From: Ignatzschineria sp. RMDPL8A
GTDB taxonomy: Bacteria > Pseudomonadota > Gammaproteobacteria > Cardiobacteriales > Wohlfahrtiimonadaceae
Direction of reading: 5' to 3'
DNA: 64,000 nucleotides
Assembly: GCF_029815055.1 (NCBI RefSeq)
Contig: NZ_JAPPWA010000002.1
Coordinates: 1,488,001 to 1,552,000, forward strand
Below, piece after piece: positions 1 through 8,465 of this stretch. The translations under genes and the position numbers were made by a program. Numbering within the stretch: position 1 is the first letter of the stretch; each line of letters begins with the position of its first letter. The notes beneath the pieces were generated by a model. That model saw only the letters and a program-made list of their open reading frames with translations, did not search any database and was not told the origin of the DNA.

Positions 1-1
1 A

Positions 2-28
2 CGACGAGACCAATTATTAATGCGATGA
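2..28 (+). CDS. C-terminal end of capsule export permease (KpsM-like), partial
   Basis: The frame starting at base 2 reads eight codons and then TGA at 26-28, and the stop overlaps the ATG of the next gene (ATGA). An overlap of this kind is typical of kpsM-kpsT. Too little is present to recognise the protein from its sequence, so the identification rests on gene order alone. Confidence 0.35.
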   Translation, partial: RRDQLLMR

Positions 29-684
29 TCGAAGTTAAGAATCTCACAAAATCCTATCTGCATCATAAGGGCGGGCGGAAATATGTATTTAGGGATCTCT
101 CATTTACGATCCCAACCGATCGAAATGTGGCCATCATTGGAAGAAATGGCGCCGGCAAATCAACGCTAATGAATCTACTGGCTAAAGTGGATACGCCCGA
201 TAGTGGCGAGATTATTACGGATAAATCGATCTCATGGCCCGTTGGGTTATCCGGTGGTTTTCAAGGCTCATTATCTGCACGAGAAAATGTAAAGTTTATT
301 GCACGCACCCAAGGCTTTCGCGGAGATGCACTGCGGGAAAAGGTTCGTTTTGTAGAGGCATTTGCAGAAATTGAGGAATACTTTGATCTCCCCGTCAAAA
401 CCTATTCATCAGGCATGCGCGGGCGGGTAGCATTCGGCTTGAGCCTTGCTTTTGAGTTTGATTACTATCTCGTCGATGAGGCGATGTCCGTAGGGGATGC
501 TCACTTTAAGAAAAAGGCAAGCGATGCCTTTAAGGACAAAGTGGGGAAAGCAAACATTATCTTAGTCACCCATGGAATGACCCAAGTACGCACAATGTGT
601 GATCTTGTGTTAGTGCTCGATGGCGGAAAAGCGACACTTTATGATGATATAGAAGAGGGCATAAAAGTTTATCAAAACTTATAG
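25..684 (+). CDS. kpsT: Capsular polysaccharide ABC exporter, ATPase subunit (KpsT/CtrD/BexA family)
   Basis: This is the 219-residue ATP-binding subunit that powers export of a lipid-linked group 2 capsule across the inner membrane together with KpsM. Walker A is GRNGAGKST near residues 39-47. A KpsT-type signature SSGMRGR lies near residues 128-134, and the Walker B/switch region YLVDEAMSVGD follows near 148-158. Length matches the family (about 215-220 residues). It overlaps the upstream frame by ATGA, and an 80-base gap separates it from kpsF. Its base composition is richer in GC than the capsule genes that follow, which fits a conserved export block flanking a variable cassette. Function is assigned from the family; the exported polymer is not known. 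Confidence 0.93.
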   Translation: MIEVKNLTKSYLHHKGGRKYVFRDLSFTIPTDRNVAIIGRNGAGKSTLMNLLAKVDTPDSGEIITDKSISWPVGLSGGFQGSLSARENVKFIARTQGFRGDALREKVRFVEAFAEIEEYFDLPVKTYSSGMRGRVAFGLSLAFEFDYYLVDEAMSVGDAHFKKKASDAFKDKVGKANIILVTHGMTQVRTMCDLVLVLDGGKATLYDDIEEGIKVYQNL

Positions 685-776
685 ATAGGCTTGCAATATA
701 ACGGAATAAGAGTATTGTTATAGCGCTGATTATTAATAGATAGATATAAAAGAATAGTTGATAGAGATTGGTGAAA

Positions 777-1721
777 ATGATTGATCAAAAATATATAGAA
801 ATTGTTCGAGAAACGGTTGACGCACAAGTTGAGACATTGTCGAGATGGAAAGAAAAATTAAATGGTGAAGTTGTTCATGCAATCAATACCATTTTAGCGT
901 GCGAAGGACGCGTAATCATCTCGGGAGTTGGAAAATCAGGTTTAATTGGTAAAAAAATTGTTGCAACGCTCGCATCTACTGGTACCCCCAGTTTTTTTAT
1001 TCATCCAACAGAAGCATTCCATGGGGATTTAGGGATGATTAAATCATCCGATGTGTTAATTCTCATCTCTTATAGCGGTGAAACGGATGAGGTTAATAAA
1101 TTAATTCCTAGCTTAAAAAGCTTTGGTAATAAAATCATTGCAATTACAGGGAAAGCAGAATCTACACTAGCGATCCATTCAGATGTTTTTTTAGATATCG
1201 GTGTTGAAAGAGAAATTTGCCCTAATAATCTAGCACCAACATCCTCTACATTAGTTACTCTTGCATTAGGGGATGCTTTGGCAGTGGCTTTAATGAAAGC
1301 CAGAGATTTTAAACCAGAAGACTTTGCTAAATTTCATCCTGGTGGAAGTCTTGGACGAAAATTATTATGTAAAGTCGAGGATGAAATGCAAAGTGAGGTA
1401 TTACCATTTGTATTGCCTCAAGATACATTATCTAAGTGTCTATTAAAAATGACGGCCTCTAAAGCAGGTGTGGCTCTTGTAGGGAAGACTGAGCACCTTC
1501 AAGGGATTATTACCGATGGTGATATTCGCAGAGCCTTATTATCTAATAATATGGATACCTCATTGGAGGCTCAAGAAATTATGACTAAGGCGCCACATAC
1601 AATTTCTAAAAATGAGTATCTAGTAAAAGCGGAAGAATATCTTAAAAACAATAAAATTCATACGCTAGTTGTATTAGATGAAGATAATCATGTCGTTGGA
1701 CTATTTGAACAATCAATTTAA
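777..1721 (+). CDS. kpsF: Arabinose-5-phosphate isomerase, capsule-linked (KpsF/KdsD family)
   Basis: It converts ribulose 5-phosphate to arabinose 5-phosphate, the first committed step to Kdo. An N-terminal SIS sugar-isomerase domain carries the SGVGKSGLIGKK motif and the AFHGDLGM motif. A tandem CBS pair occupies roughly residues 200-314. TTG (768) and GTG (771) codons lie just upstream in frame, but ATG at 777 is preferred because a weak GGTG ribosome site sits a few bases before it; homologues also begin close to the SIS domain. kdsA follows 12 bases after the stop. KdsD is a paralogue with the same activity; I choose KpsF because the gene sits in the capsule operon. Confidence 0.9.
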   Translation: MIDQKYIEIVRETVDAQVETLSRWKEKLNGEVVHAINTILACEGRVIISGVGKSGLIGKKIVATLASTGTPSFFIHPTEAFHGDLGMIKSSDVLILISYSGETDEVNKLIPSLKSFGNKIIAITGKAESTLAIHSDVFLDIGVEREICPNNLAPTSSTLVTLALGDALAVALMKARDFKPEDFAKFHPGGSLGRKLLCKVEDEMQSEVLPFVLPQDTLSKCLLKMTASKAGVALVGKTEHLQGIITDGDIRRALLSNNMDTSLEAQEIMTKAPHTISKNEYLVKAEEYLKNNKIHTLVVLDEDNHVVGLFEQSI

Positions 1722-2573
<852 letters not shown>

Positions 2574-2581
2574 GAAGCGCT

Positions 2582-3325
2582 ATGTCATTAAAAACAGTTA
2601 TTATAATTCCTGCTCGATATCAGTCTTCTAGATTGCCCGGAAAGCCTTTAATCGACATTAATGGAAAGCCAATGATTCAGCATGTCGTCGAGGCGGCTCA
2701 TAAAGTAAAAGGTGTTGATGAAGTCTATGTGGCAACAGATGATCAAAGAATATTAGAGGTAGTCGAAGGACTTGGTTATAAAGCCTTGATGACAGATAAA
2801 AATCATCCATCAGGTACTGATCGCTTAATAGAAGTTTCTCAAAAGATAAAAGCAGATATCTATATTAATTTACAAGGTGATGAGCCACTGATTAATGTAG
2901 AGGATGTGGGTAAGTTAGTTACATTAATAAAAAACAACCCAAAAATTGATTGTGCTTCAATGTGTCACCCAATTACAGAGGAAGAGGCAAACAACCCAAA
3001 CTCAGTAAAAGTCGTTTTGGGTAAGGGCAAGAAAGCACTTTATTTCAGTCGCTCTAGAATTCCTTATAAACGTGAAGAAACGGCGCTCCCATATTATAAG
3101 CATATTGGGGTTTATGCCTATCGCTCAAACCTACTAGCCGATTATCCAAAGGTGGAAAATAACTCATTGGAGTTAACAGAATCTCTTGAGCAACTTCGCC
3201 TGTTATCTAACGATGTAGATATTTATATGATGGAAGTTGAGTTTGCTTATCCAGGTGTTGATACAAAAGATGGGTTATTGATGGTAAAAAAAATAATGCA
3301 AAGTAGAGAGGATAACAATGAGTAA
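2582..3325 (+). CDS. kdsB: CMP-Kdo synthetase (3-deoxy-manno-octulosonate cytidylyltransferase)
   Basis: It activates Kdo as CMP-Kdo, the donor for Kdo transferases. The N-terminal nucleotide-binding segment IIPARYQSSRLPGKPL and the later LQGDEPLI motif are diagnostic of KdsB/KpsU. Length (247 residues) is normal. It starts 8 bases after kdsA behind an AGGAAG ribosome site. Its last 8 bases overlap the start of the triple-module glycosyltransferase, so the two are probably translationally coupled. This direct coupling of CMP-Kdo supply to a KpsC-family enzyme supports Kdo as the sugar transferred, but that is an inference. Confidence 0.94.
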   Translation: MSLKTVIIIPARYQSSRLPGKPLIDINGKPMIQHVVEAAHKVKGVDEVYVATDDQRILEVVEGLGYKALMTDKNHPSGTDRLIEVSQKIKADIYINLQGDEPLINVEDVGKLVTLIKNNPKIDCASMCHPITEEEANNPNSVKVVLGKGKKALYFSRSRIPYKREETALPYYKHIGVYAYRSNLLADYPKVENNSLELTESLEQLRLLSNDVDIYMMEVEFAYPGVDTKDGLLMVKKIMQSREDNNE

Positions 3326-6300
3326 AGTGTCGAAATTCTTTTTTAGTCCCAGATTGTTTTTTTATGATGCATGGAAAAATTTTAACAGACGTTTGTTGTT
3401 AAAGAAATCTATTAATAAGACACTTTATTTTTATCGTTTTAATGACTGGAAGAAAACATTTATTAAAGATTTTTTTGTAGAAAGTCATATTGAGTTTTTC
3501 CCTTTTAAAATGACCGCTTCAGAGTTTAGTAATAAGTATGAATCTAAAGTTTTAAAAAATAGTAATGTTGAGATTTTAGTATGGGGAATGAATGCTCCTA
3601 GTTACCTTATACGTTTTTGTAGAAGAAATAATATTCCATTAAAATACGTAGAAGATGGTTTTATTCGTTCCATTGGTCTAGGAGCCGAACATACAATACC
3701 TTTATCTATGGCAATTGATAGTCAGACACTATATTTTAATGCTCAGAAAACATCGGATTTAGAAGAAATCTTATTAACATATGATTTTGATAGTGATTTT
3801 GAGTTATTAGAAAGAGCCCGTACGATGATGAAACGTTTATTGGAGACGGGGATTAGCAAATATAATCAGGGACAGGCAATAGATATTGAAGAGATTTACG
3901 GAGAAAAAAATACAAAACGAGTTTTAGTGATTGGACAAGTTGAGGATGATGCATCTATTAAATATGGGTGTACCCGAAGTTTAACAAATAATGATTTAGT
4001 GCGTATTGCTTATATTGAAAACCCCAATGCTCAGATAATTTATAAGCCACATCCAGATGTGTTGCATCAAAAGCGAAAAATGCAATCAAACCCTAAAGAT
4101 GTGATGCATATTTGTAACGTTTTGGAAGAAGATATATCTTTATCTCAATCATTTGAAACTATAGATCATGTTTATACAATTACTTCTTTAGCAGGTTTTG
4201 AGGCTTTATTAAGAGGAATTAAAGTCACGACACTGGGATGCCCTTTTTATTCAGGGTGGGGGTTAACAGATGATCGTCAAGAGAATGTTAGGCGAACAAG
4301 GGCGTTAACGCTGGAAGAGGTGTTTGCTGGCGCATATTTACTGTATCCTATTTACTTTGATCCAATTTATAAAGTACGAGTTCGTCCAGAAGAAGCATTA
4401 GAGCGATTGATTAGTTTAAAAAATGATACTTTACTAAATACGCCTGTTCAGGCGGAGCCAGTGGAAATTCCAGCTATTAATAAGACACTTTATTTTTATC
4501 GTTTTAATGACTGGAAGAAAACATTTATTAAAGATTTTTTTGTAGAAAGTCATATTGAGTTTTTCCCTTTTAAAATGACCGCTTCAGAGTTTAGTAATAA
4601 GTATGAATCTAAAGTTTTAAAAAATAGTAATGTTGAGATTTTAGTATGGGGAATGAATGCTCCTAGTTACCTTATACGTTTTTGTAGAAGAAATAATATT
4701 CCATTAAAATACGTAGAAGATGGTTTTATTCGTTCCATTGGTCTAGGAGCCGAACATACAATACCTTTATCTATGGCAATTGATAGTCAGACACTATATT
4801 TTAATGCTCAGAAAACATCGGATTTAGAAGAAATCTTATTAACATATGATTTTGATAGTGATTTTGAGTTATTAGAAAGAGCCCGTACGATGATGAAACG
4901 TTTATTGGAGACGGGGATTAGCAAATATAATCAGGGACAGGCAATAGATATTGAAGAGATTTACGGAGAAAAAAATACAAAACGAGTTTTAGTGATTGGA
5001 CAAGTTGAGGATGATGCATCTATTAAATATGGGTGTACCCGAAGTTTAACAAATAATGATTTAGTGCGTATTGCTTATATTGAAAACCCCAATGCTCAGA
5101 TAATTTATAAGCCACATCCAGATGTGTTGCATCAAAAGCGAAAAATGCAATCAAACCCTAAAGATGTGATGCATATTTGTAACGTTTTGGAAGAAGATAT
5201 ATCTTTATCTCAATCATTTGAAACTATAGATCATGTTTATACAATTACTTCTTTAGCAGGTTTTGAGGCTTTATTAAGAGGAATTAAAGTCACGACACTG
5301 GGATGCCCTTTTTATTCAGGGTGGGGGTTAACAGATGATCGTCAAGAGAATGTTAGGCGAACAAGGGCGTTAACGCTGGAAGAGGTGTTTGCTGGCGCAT
5401 ATTTACTGTATCCTATTTACTTTGATCCAATTTATAAAGTACGAGTTCGTCCAGAAGAAGCATTAGAGCGATTGATTAGTTTAAAAAATGATACTTTACT
5501 AAATACGCCTGTTCAGGCGGAGCCAGTGGAAATTCCAGCTATTAATAAGACACTTTATTTTTATCGTTTTAATGACTGGAAGAAAACATTTATTAAAGAT
5601 TTTTTTGTAGAAAGTCATATTGAGTTTTTCCCTTTTAAAATGACCGCTTCAGAGTTTAGTAATAAGTATGAATCTAAAGTTTTAAAAAATAGTAATGTTG
5701 AGATTTTAGTATGGGGAATGAATGCTCCTAGTTACCTTATACGTTTTTGTAGAAGAAATAATATTCCATTAAAATACGTAGAAGATGGTTTTATTCGTTC
5801 CATTGGTCTAGGAGCCGAACATACAATACCTTTATCTATGGCAATTGATAGTCAGACACTATATTTTAATGCTCAGAAAACATCGGATTTAGAAGAAATC
5901 TTATTAACATATGATTTTGATAGTGATTTTGAGTTATTAGAAAGAGCCCGTACGATGATGAAACGTTTATTGGAGACGGGGATTAGCAAATATAATCAGG
6001 GACAGGCAATAGATATTGAAGAGATTTACGGAGAAAAAAATACAAAACGAGTTTTAGTGATTGGACAAGTTGAGGATGATGCATCTATTAAATATGGGTG
6101 TACCCGAAGTTTAACAAATAATGATTTAGTGCGTATTGCTTATATTGAAAACCCCAATGCTCAGATAATTTATAAGCCACATCCAGATGTGTTGCATCAA
6201 AAGCGAAAAATGCAATCAAACCCTAAAGATGTGATGCATATTTGTAACGTTTTGGAAGAAGATATATCTTTATCTCAATCATTTGAAACTATAGATCATG

Positions 6301-6689
6301 TTTATACAATTACTTCTTTAGCAGGTTTTGAGGCTTTATTAAGAGGAATTAAAGTCACGACACTGGGATGCCCTTTTTATTCAGGGTGGGGGTTAACAGA
6401 TGATCGTCAAGAGAATGTTAGGCGAACAAGGGCGTTAACGCTGGAAGAGGTGTTTGCTGGCGCATATTTACTGTATCCTATTTACTTTGATCCAATTTAT
6501 AAAGTACGAGTTCGTCCAGAAGAAGCATTAGAGCGATTGATTAGTTTAAAAAATGATACTTTACTAAATACGCCTGTTCAGGCGGAGAGTAATATCGATG
6601 TAGACACGATTGATATAAAAGACCATTTTATATTACTAAATCGAAATAGCATGCCTAAAAATTATTGTTATCAATATAAATTCGACTAG
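3318..6689 (+). CDS. Triple-module KpsC/KpsS-family capsule glycosyltransferase with three identical tandem modules
   Basis: This 1123-residue protein consists of a 31-residue lead peptide (FFFSPRLFFYDAWKNF, probably an amphipathic membrane-association segment), three copies of one 355-residue module (residues about 32-386, 387-741 and 742-1090) and a 33-residue tail. Each module carries the hallmarks of the capsule-synthesis (PF05159) family: EDGFIRS, QVEDDASI, YKPHPDV, GFEALL and PFYSGWG. These match the C-terminal half of KpsC (the beta-2,7-Kdo transferase, GT107-like) better than its N-terminal half. It is translationally overlapped with kdsB. The likely role is transfer of Kdo or a related sugar in capsule assembly at the cytoplasmic membrane. 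No family member I recall has three such modules. Linkage and acceptor are unknown, and an assembly artefact cannot be excluded. Confidence 0.85.
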   Translation: MSKVSKFFFSPRLFFYDAWKNFNRRLLLKKSINKTLYFYRFNDWKKTFIKDFFVESHIEFFPFKMTASEFSNKYESKVLKNSNVEILVWGMNAPSYLIRFCRRNNIPLKYVEDGFIRSIGLGAEHTIPLSMAIDSQTLYFNAQKTSDLEEILLTYDFDSDFELLERARTMMKRLLETGISKYNQGQAIDIEEIYGEKNTKRVLVIGQVEDDASIKYGCTRSLTNNDLVRIAYIENPNAQIIYKPHPDVLHQKRKMQSNPKDVMHICNVLEEDISLSQSFETIDHVYTITSLAGFEALLRGIKVTTLGCPFYSGWGLTDDRQENVRRTRALTLEEVFAGAYLLYPIYFDPIYKVRVRPEEALERLISLKNDTLLNTPVQAEPVEIPAINKTLYFYRFNDWKKTFIKDFFVESHIEFFPFKMTASEFSNKYESKVLKNSNVEILVWGMNAPSYLIRFCRRNNIPLKYVEDGFIRSIGLGAEHTIPLSMAIDSQTLYFNAQKTSDLEEILLTYDFDSDFELLERARTMMKRLLETGISKYNQGQAIDIEEIYGEKNTKRVLVIGQVEDDASIKYGCTRSLTNNDLVRIAYIENPNAQIIYKPHPDVLHQKRKMQSNPKDVMHICNVLEEDISLSQSFETIDHVYTITSLAGFEALLRGIKVTTLGCPFYSGWGLTDDRQENVRRTRALTLEEVFAGAYLLYPIYFDPIYKVRVRPEEALERLISLKNDTLLNTPVQAEPVEIPAINKTLYFYRFNDWKKTFIKDFFVESHIEFFPFKMTASEFSNKYESKVLKNSNVEILVWGMNAPSYLIRFCRRNNIPLKYVEDGFIRSIGLGAEHTIPLSMAIDSQTLYFNAQKTSDLEEILLTYDFDSDFELLERARTMMKRLLETGISKYNQGQAIDIEEIYGEKNTKRVLVIGQVEDDASIKYGCTRSLTNNDLVRIAYIENPNAQIIYKPHPDVLHQKRKMQSNPKDVMHICNVLEEDISLSQSFETIDHVYTITSLAGFEALLRGIKVTTLGCPFYSGWGLTDDRQENVRRTRALTLEEVFAGAYLLYPIYFDPIYKVRVRPEEALERLISLKNDTLLNTPVQAESNIDVDTIDIKDHFILLNRNSMPKNYCYQYKFD
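3409..4473 (+). repeat. Tandem coding repeat, copy 1 of 3 (1065-bp unit)
   Basis: First of three head-to-tail copies with a 1065-base period (355 codons, frame preserving). By eye it is base-for-base identical to copy 2 over its full length. The final 16 bases (4458-4473) form the inter-module linker, which is absent after the last copy. Confidence 0.95.
4474..5538 (+). repeat. Tandem coding repeat, copy 2 of 3 (1065-bp unit)
   Basis: The second full-length copy begins exactly 1065 bases after copy 1, with no difference seen by eye. It also ends with the 16-base linker (5523-5538). Confidence 0.95.
5539..6587 (+). repeat. Tandem coding repeat, copy 3 of 3 (1049 bp, lacks 16-bp linker)
   Basis: The third copy is identical to the others up to 6587, where the sequence diverges into the unique C-terminal tail. 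The 16-base linker present at the end of copies 1 and 2 is replaced. Confidence 0.95.
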
Positions 6690-6730
6690 GTGATTTTGTG
6701 TAACATACAAATATATATGAGGGTATAGGA

Positions 6731-7333
6731 ATGGAGATCGGTAACTTTAAGATAAAAGGAAATATATCAGATAACCATTTTTCAGTTTCTACTATAGAAA
6801 CTAAGGGGTTAAATGAAATACATTTTTGGAGGAAATCTGAAAATAACACCTTGATAATTGAGGAAGGTTGTAGTTTTAACAAATTAAAAATTGTTTTTAA
6901 AGGTAATAATAACAAATTGATTATTGGTGCTAATGTTCGTTGGACTGGTCATATACTAGTTGTCGGGAACAACCGTCTAGTTACTATTGGGGAGGGGACT
7001 ACCGCGCAAGGAGTATATATTTTAAGTAGAGATGAAGACGTGATTATTGGGAAAAATTGTATGTTTTCTAGGGAAATTGAAATCAGATCCACAGACGTGC
7101 ATAAAATTTATGATTTAGATACAGGAGAAAGAATTAATCCTGCAAAAAAAGTTATTATTGGAGATAACGTATGGATCGGAGCAAGAGTTATAGTCTCTAA
7201 AGGAGCAAATATTCCCAATGGGTGTGTTATAGGTGCATCATCATTTGTTAATAAAAAATTTGAGACATGTAATGTCATCATTGCAGGAACACCTGCGAAA
7301 GTAGTTAAAAATAATATAATATGGGAAAGGTAA
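6731..7333 (+). CDS. Left-handed beta-helix O-acetyltransferase, capsule-associated
   Basis: This 200-residue protein has irregular hexapeptide repeats through its middle and C-terminal half (IIEEGC, LIIGANV, VTIGEGT, VIIGKNC, VIIGDNVWIG, VIGASSFV). They end in the family's usual IIAGTPAKVVK signature near residues 184-194. Proteins of this shape transfer acetyl groups from acetyl-CoA to sugars. It sits between two capsule glycosyltransferases, behind a GAGGG ribosome site, and its last 13 bases overlap the next gene. The likely job is O-acetylation of the capsule or of a capsule precursor. A serine or virginiamycin-type acetyltransferase is the alternative, but the context argues against it. 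The region is strongly AT-rich, as is the rest of the variable cassette. Confidence 0.85.
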   Translation: MEIGNFKIKGNISDNHFSVSTIETKGLNEIHFWRKSENNTLIIEEGCSFNKLKIVFKGNNNKLIIGANVRWTGHILVVGNNRLVTIGEGTTAQGVYILSRDEDVIIGKNCMFSREIEIRSTDVHKIYDLDTGERINPAKKVIIGDNVWIGARVIVSKGANIPNGCVIGASSFVNKKFETCNVIIAGTPAKVVKNNIIWER

Positions 7334-8463
7334 GTTTTATTAAATTAAATGGTGTAAAAAACAAGCTTAAAAAATTTTTTAATAATCCTAAACAATATTT
7401 TTATGACGGATTGCAAAGGTTTTTGAACAAACGATTTAGTAATGCGTATAAAAATTGCAACAAACCAGCACTATATTTGTACCACTTTAGTTACTGGAAA
7501 AGAGATTTTTTACAAGATTGGTATCCTAATAATTCTTTAGAATTCTTGCCATTTTATCTATCAGAAAAAAAATTTTTACGGGTTTTTGCTTCAAAAATCT
7601 TAAAAGATTCAGGGGATGGATTTTTAATCTGGGGAATGAATGCTCCAGATTACTTATTAAAGTTTTTATTAGAAAATAATATTCCATACTACTATGTTGA
7701 GGATGGCTTTTTACGCTCTAAAAAACTAGGTATAGAATATGTCGCTCCAGCATCCTTAATTTTTGACAGGACAACTCTATATTTTGATGCTACTAAAGAA
7801 TCTGATCTTGAAAAAATGTTATTGAGTTATGATTTTAAAGAAGATACTCAATTATTAAAAGCTTCCAGAGCTTTAATTGATTTTTTAATAGAAAAGGGTG
7901 TTAGTAAATATAATCAAGGGATTAATAGCGGTGTTGATTTAATATACGGTGAAAAGTCTCAAAAACGGGTATTAGTCCTTGGACAAGTTGAGCATGATGC
8001 ATCCATAAAGTATGGATGTATAGAACCAATTACTAATCAGCAATTGCTGGAAGTGGCGATAACAGAAAATCCTAACGCTCAAATTATTTACAAGCCTCAT
8101 CCAGACGTGTTGAAAAAAAATAAACAGTTTTCTAGTGGTAGTTTAGCTAACAATATTACAATTTTGACTGAAAATATCGCATTATCAGAAGCATTTAAAA
8201 CTATAGATCATGTATATACGATTACATCTTTGTCAGGACTTGAGGCACTCATGAGAGATATTAAAGTTACTACCTTAGGCTGCCCTTTTTATTCCGGTTG
8301 GGGATTAACGGATGATAGGCAAATTAATGACCGTAGAGATAGGCAATTATCAATAGAAGAGTTAGTGGCTGTGGCATATATACTTTATCCGAAGTATTTT
8401 CATCCTTATATGAAAGAATATACAACTGCCGAAAAAATAGCACATTTTTTATATAGTTGTTAA
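7321..8463 (+). CDS. Single-module KpsC/KpsS-family capsule glycosyltransferase
   Basis: This 380-residue paralogue of one module of the 3318-6689 protein shares EDGFLRS, QVEHDASIKYGC, YKPHPDV, SGLEALM and PFYSGWGLTDDRQ. It has the same N-terminal layout (FFNNPKQYFYDGLQRF), interpreted as a membrane-association helix. It resembles the C-terminal half of KpsC more than KpsS. Its ATG overlaps the acetyltransferase stop region by 13 bases, and kpsC begins 2 bases after its stop, so it is part of a tightly packed operon. It shows what the neighbouring gene would look like with one module (about 413 residues). Probably a beta-Kdo or related transferase; acceptor unknown. It could alternatively fill the KpsS role, since no clear kpsS is in the window. 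Confidence 0.82.
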   Translation: MGKVSFIKLNGVKNKLKKFFNNPKQYFYDGLQRFLNKRFSNAYKNCNKPALYLYHFSYWKRDFLQDWYPNNSLEFLPFYLSEKKFLRVFASKILKDSGDGFLIWGMNAPDYLLKFLLENNIPYYYVEDGFLRSKKLGIEYVAPASLIFDRTTLYFDATKESDLEKMLLSYDFKEDTQLLKASRALIDFLIEKGVSKYNQGINSGVDLIYGEKSQKRVLVLGQVEHDASIKYGCIEPITNQQLLEVAITENPNAQIIYKPHPDVLKKNKQFSSGSLANNITILTENIALSEAFKTIDHVYTITSLSGLEALMRDIKVTTLGCPFYSGWGLTDDRQINDRRDRQLSIEELVAVAYILYPKYFHPYMKEYTTAEKIAHFLYSC

Positions 8464-8465
8464 TT

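Noticed and set aside
6655-6915. Minus-strand frame across the end of the triple-module gene and the acetyltransferase start
   Set aside because: It lies opposite two supported genes and has no recognisable sequence.
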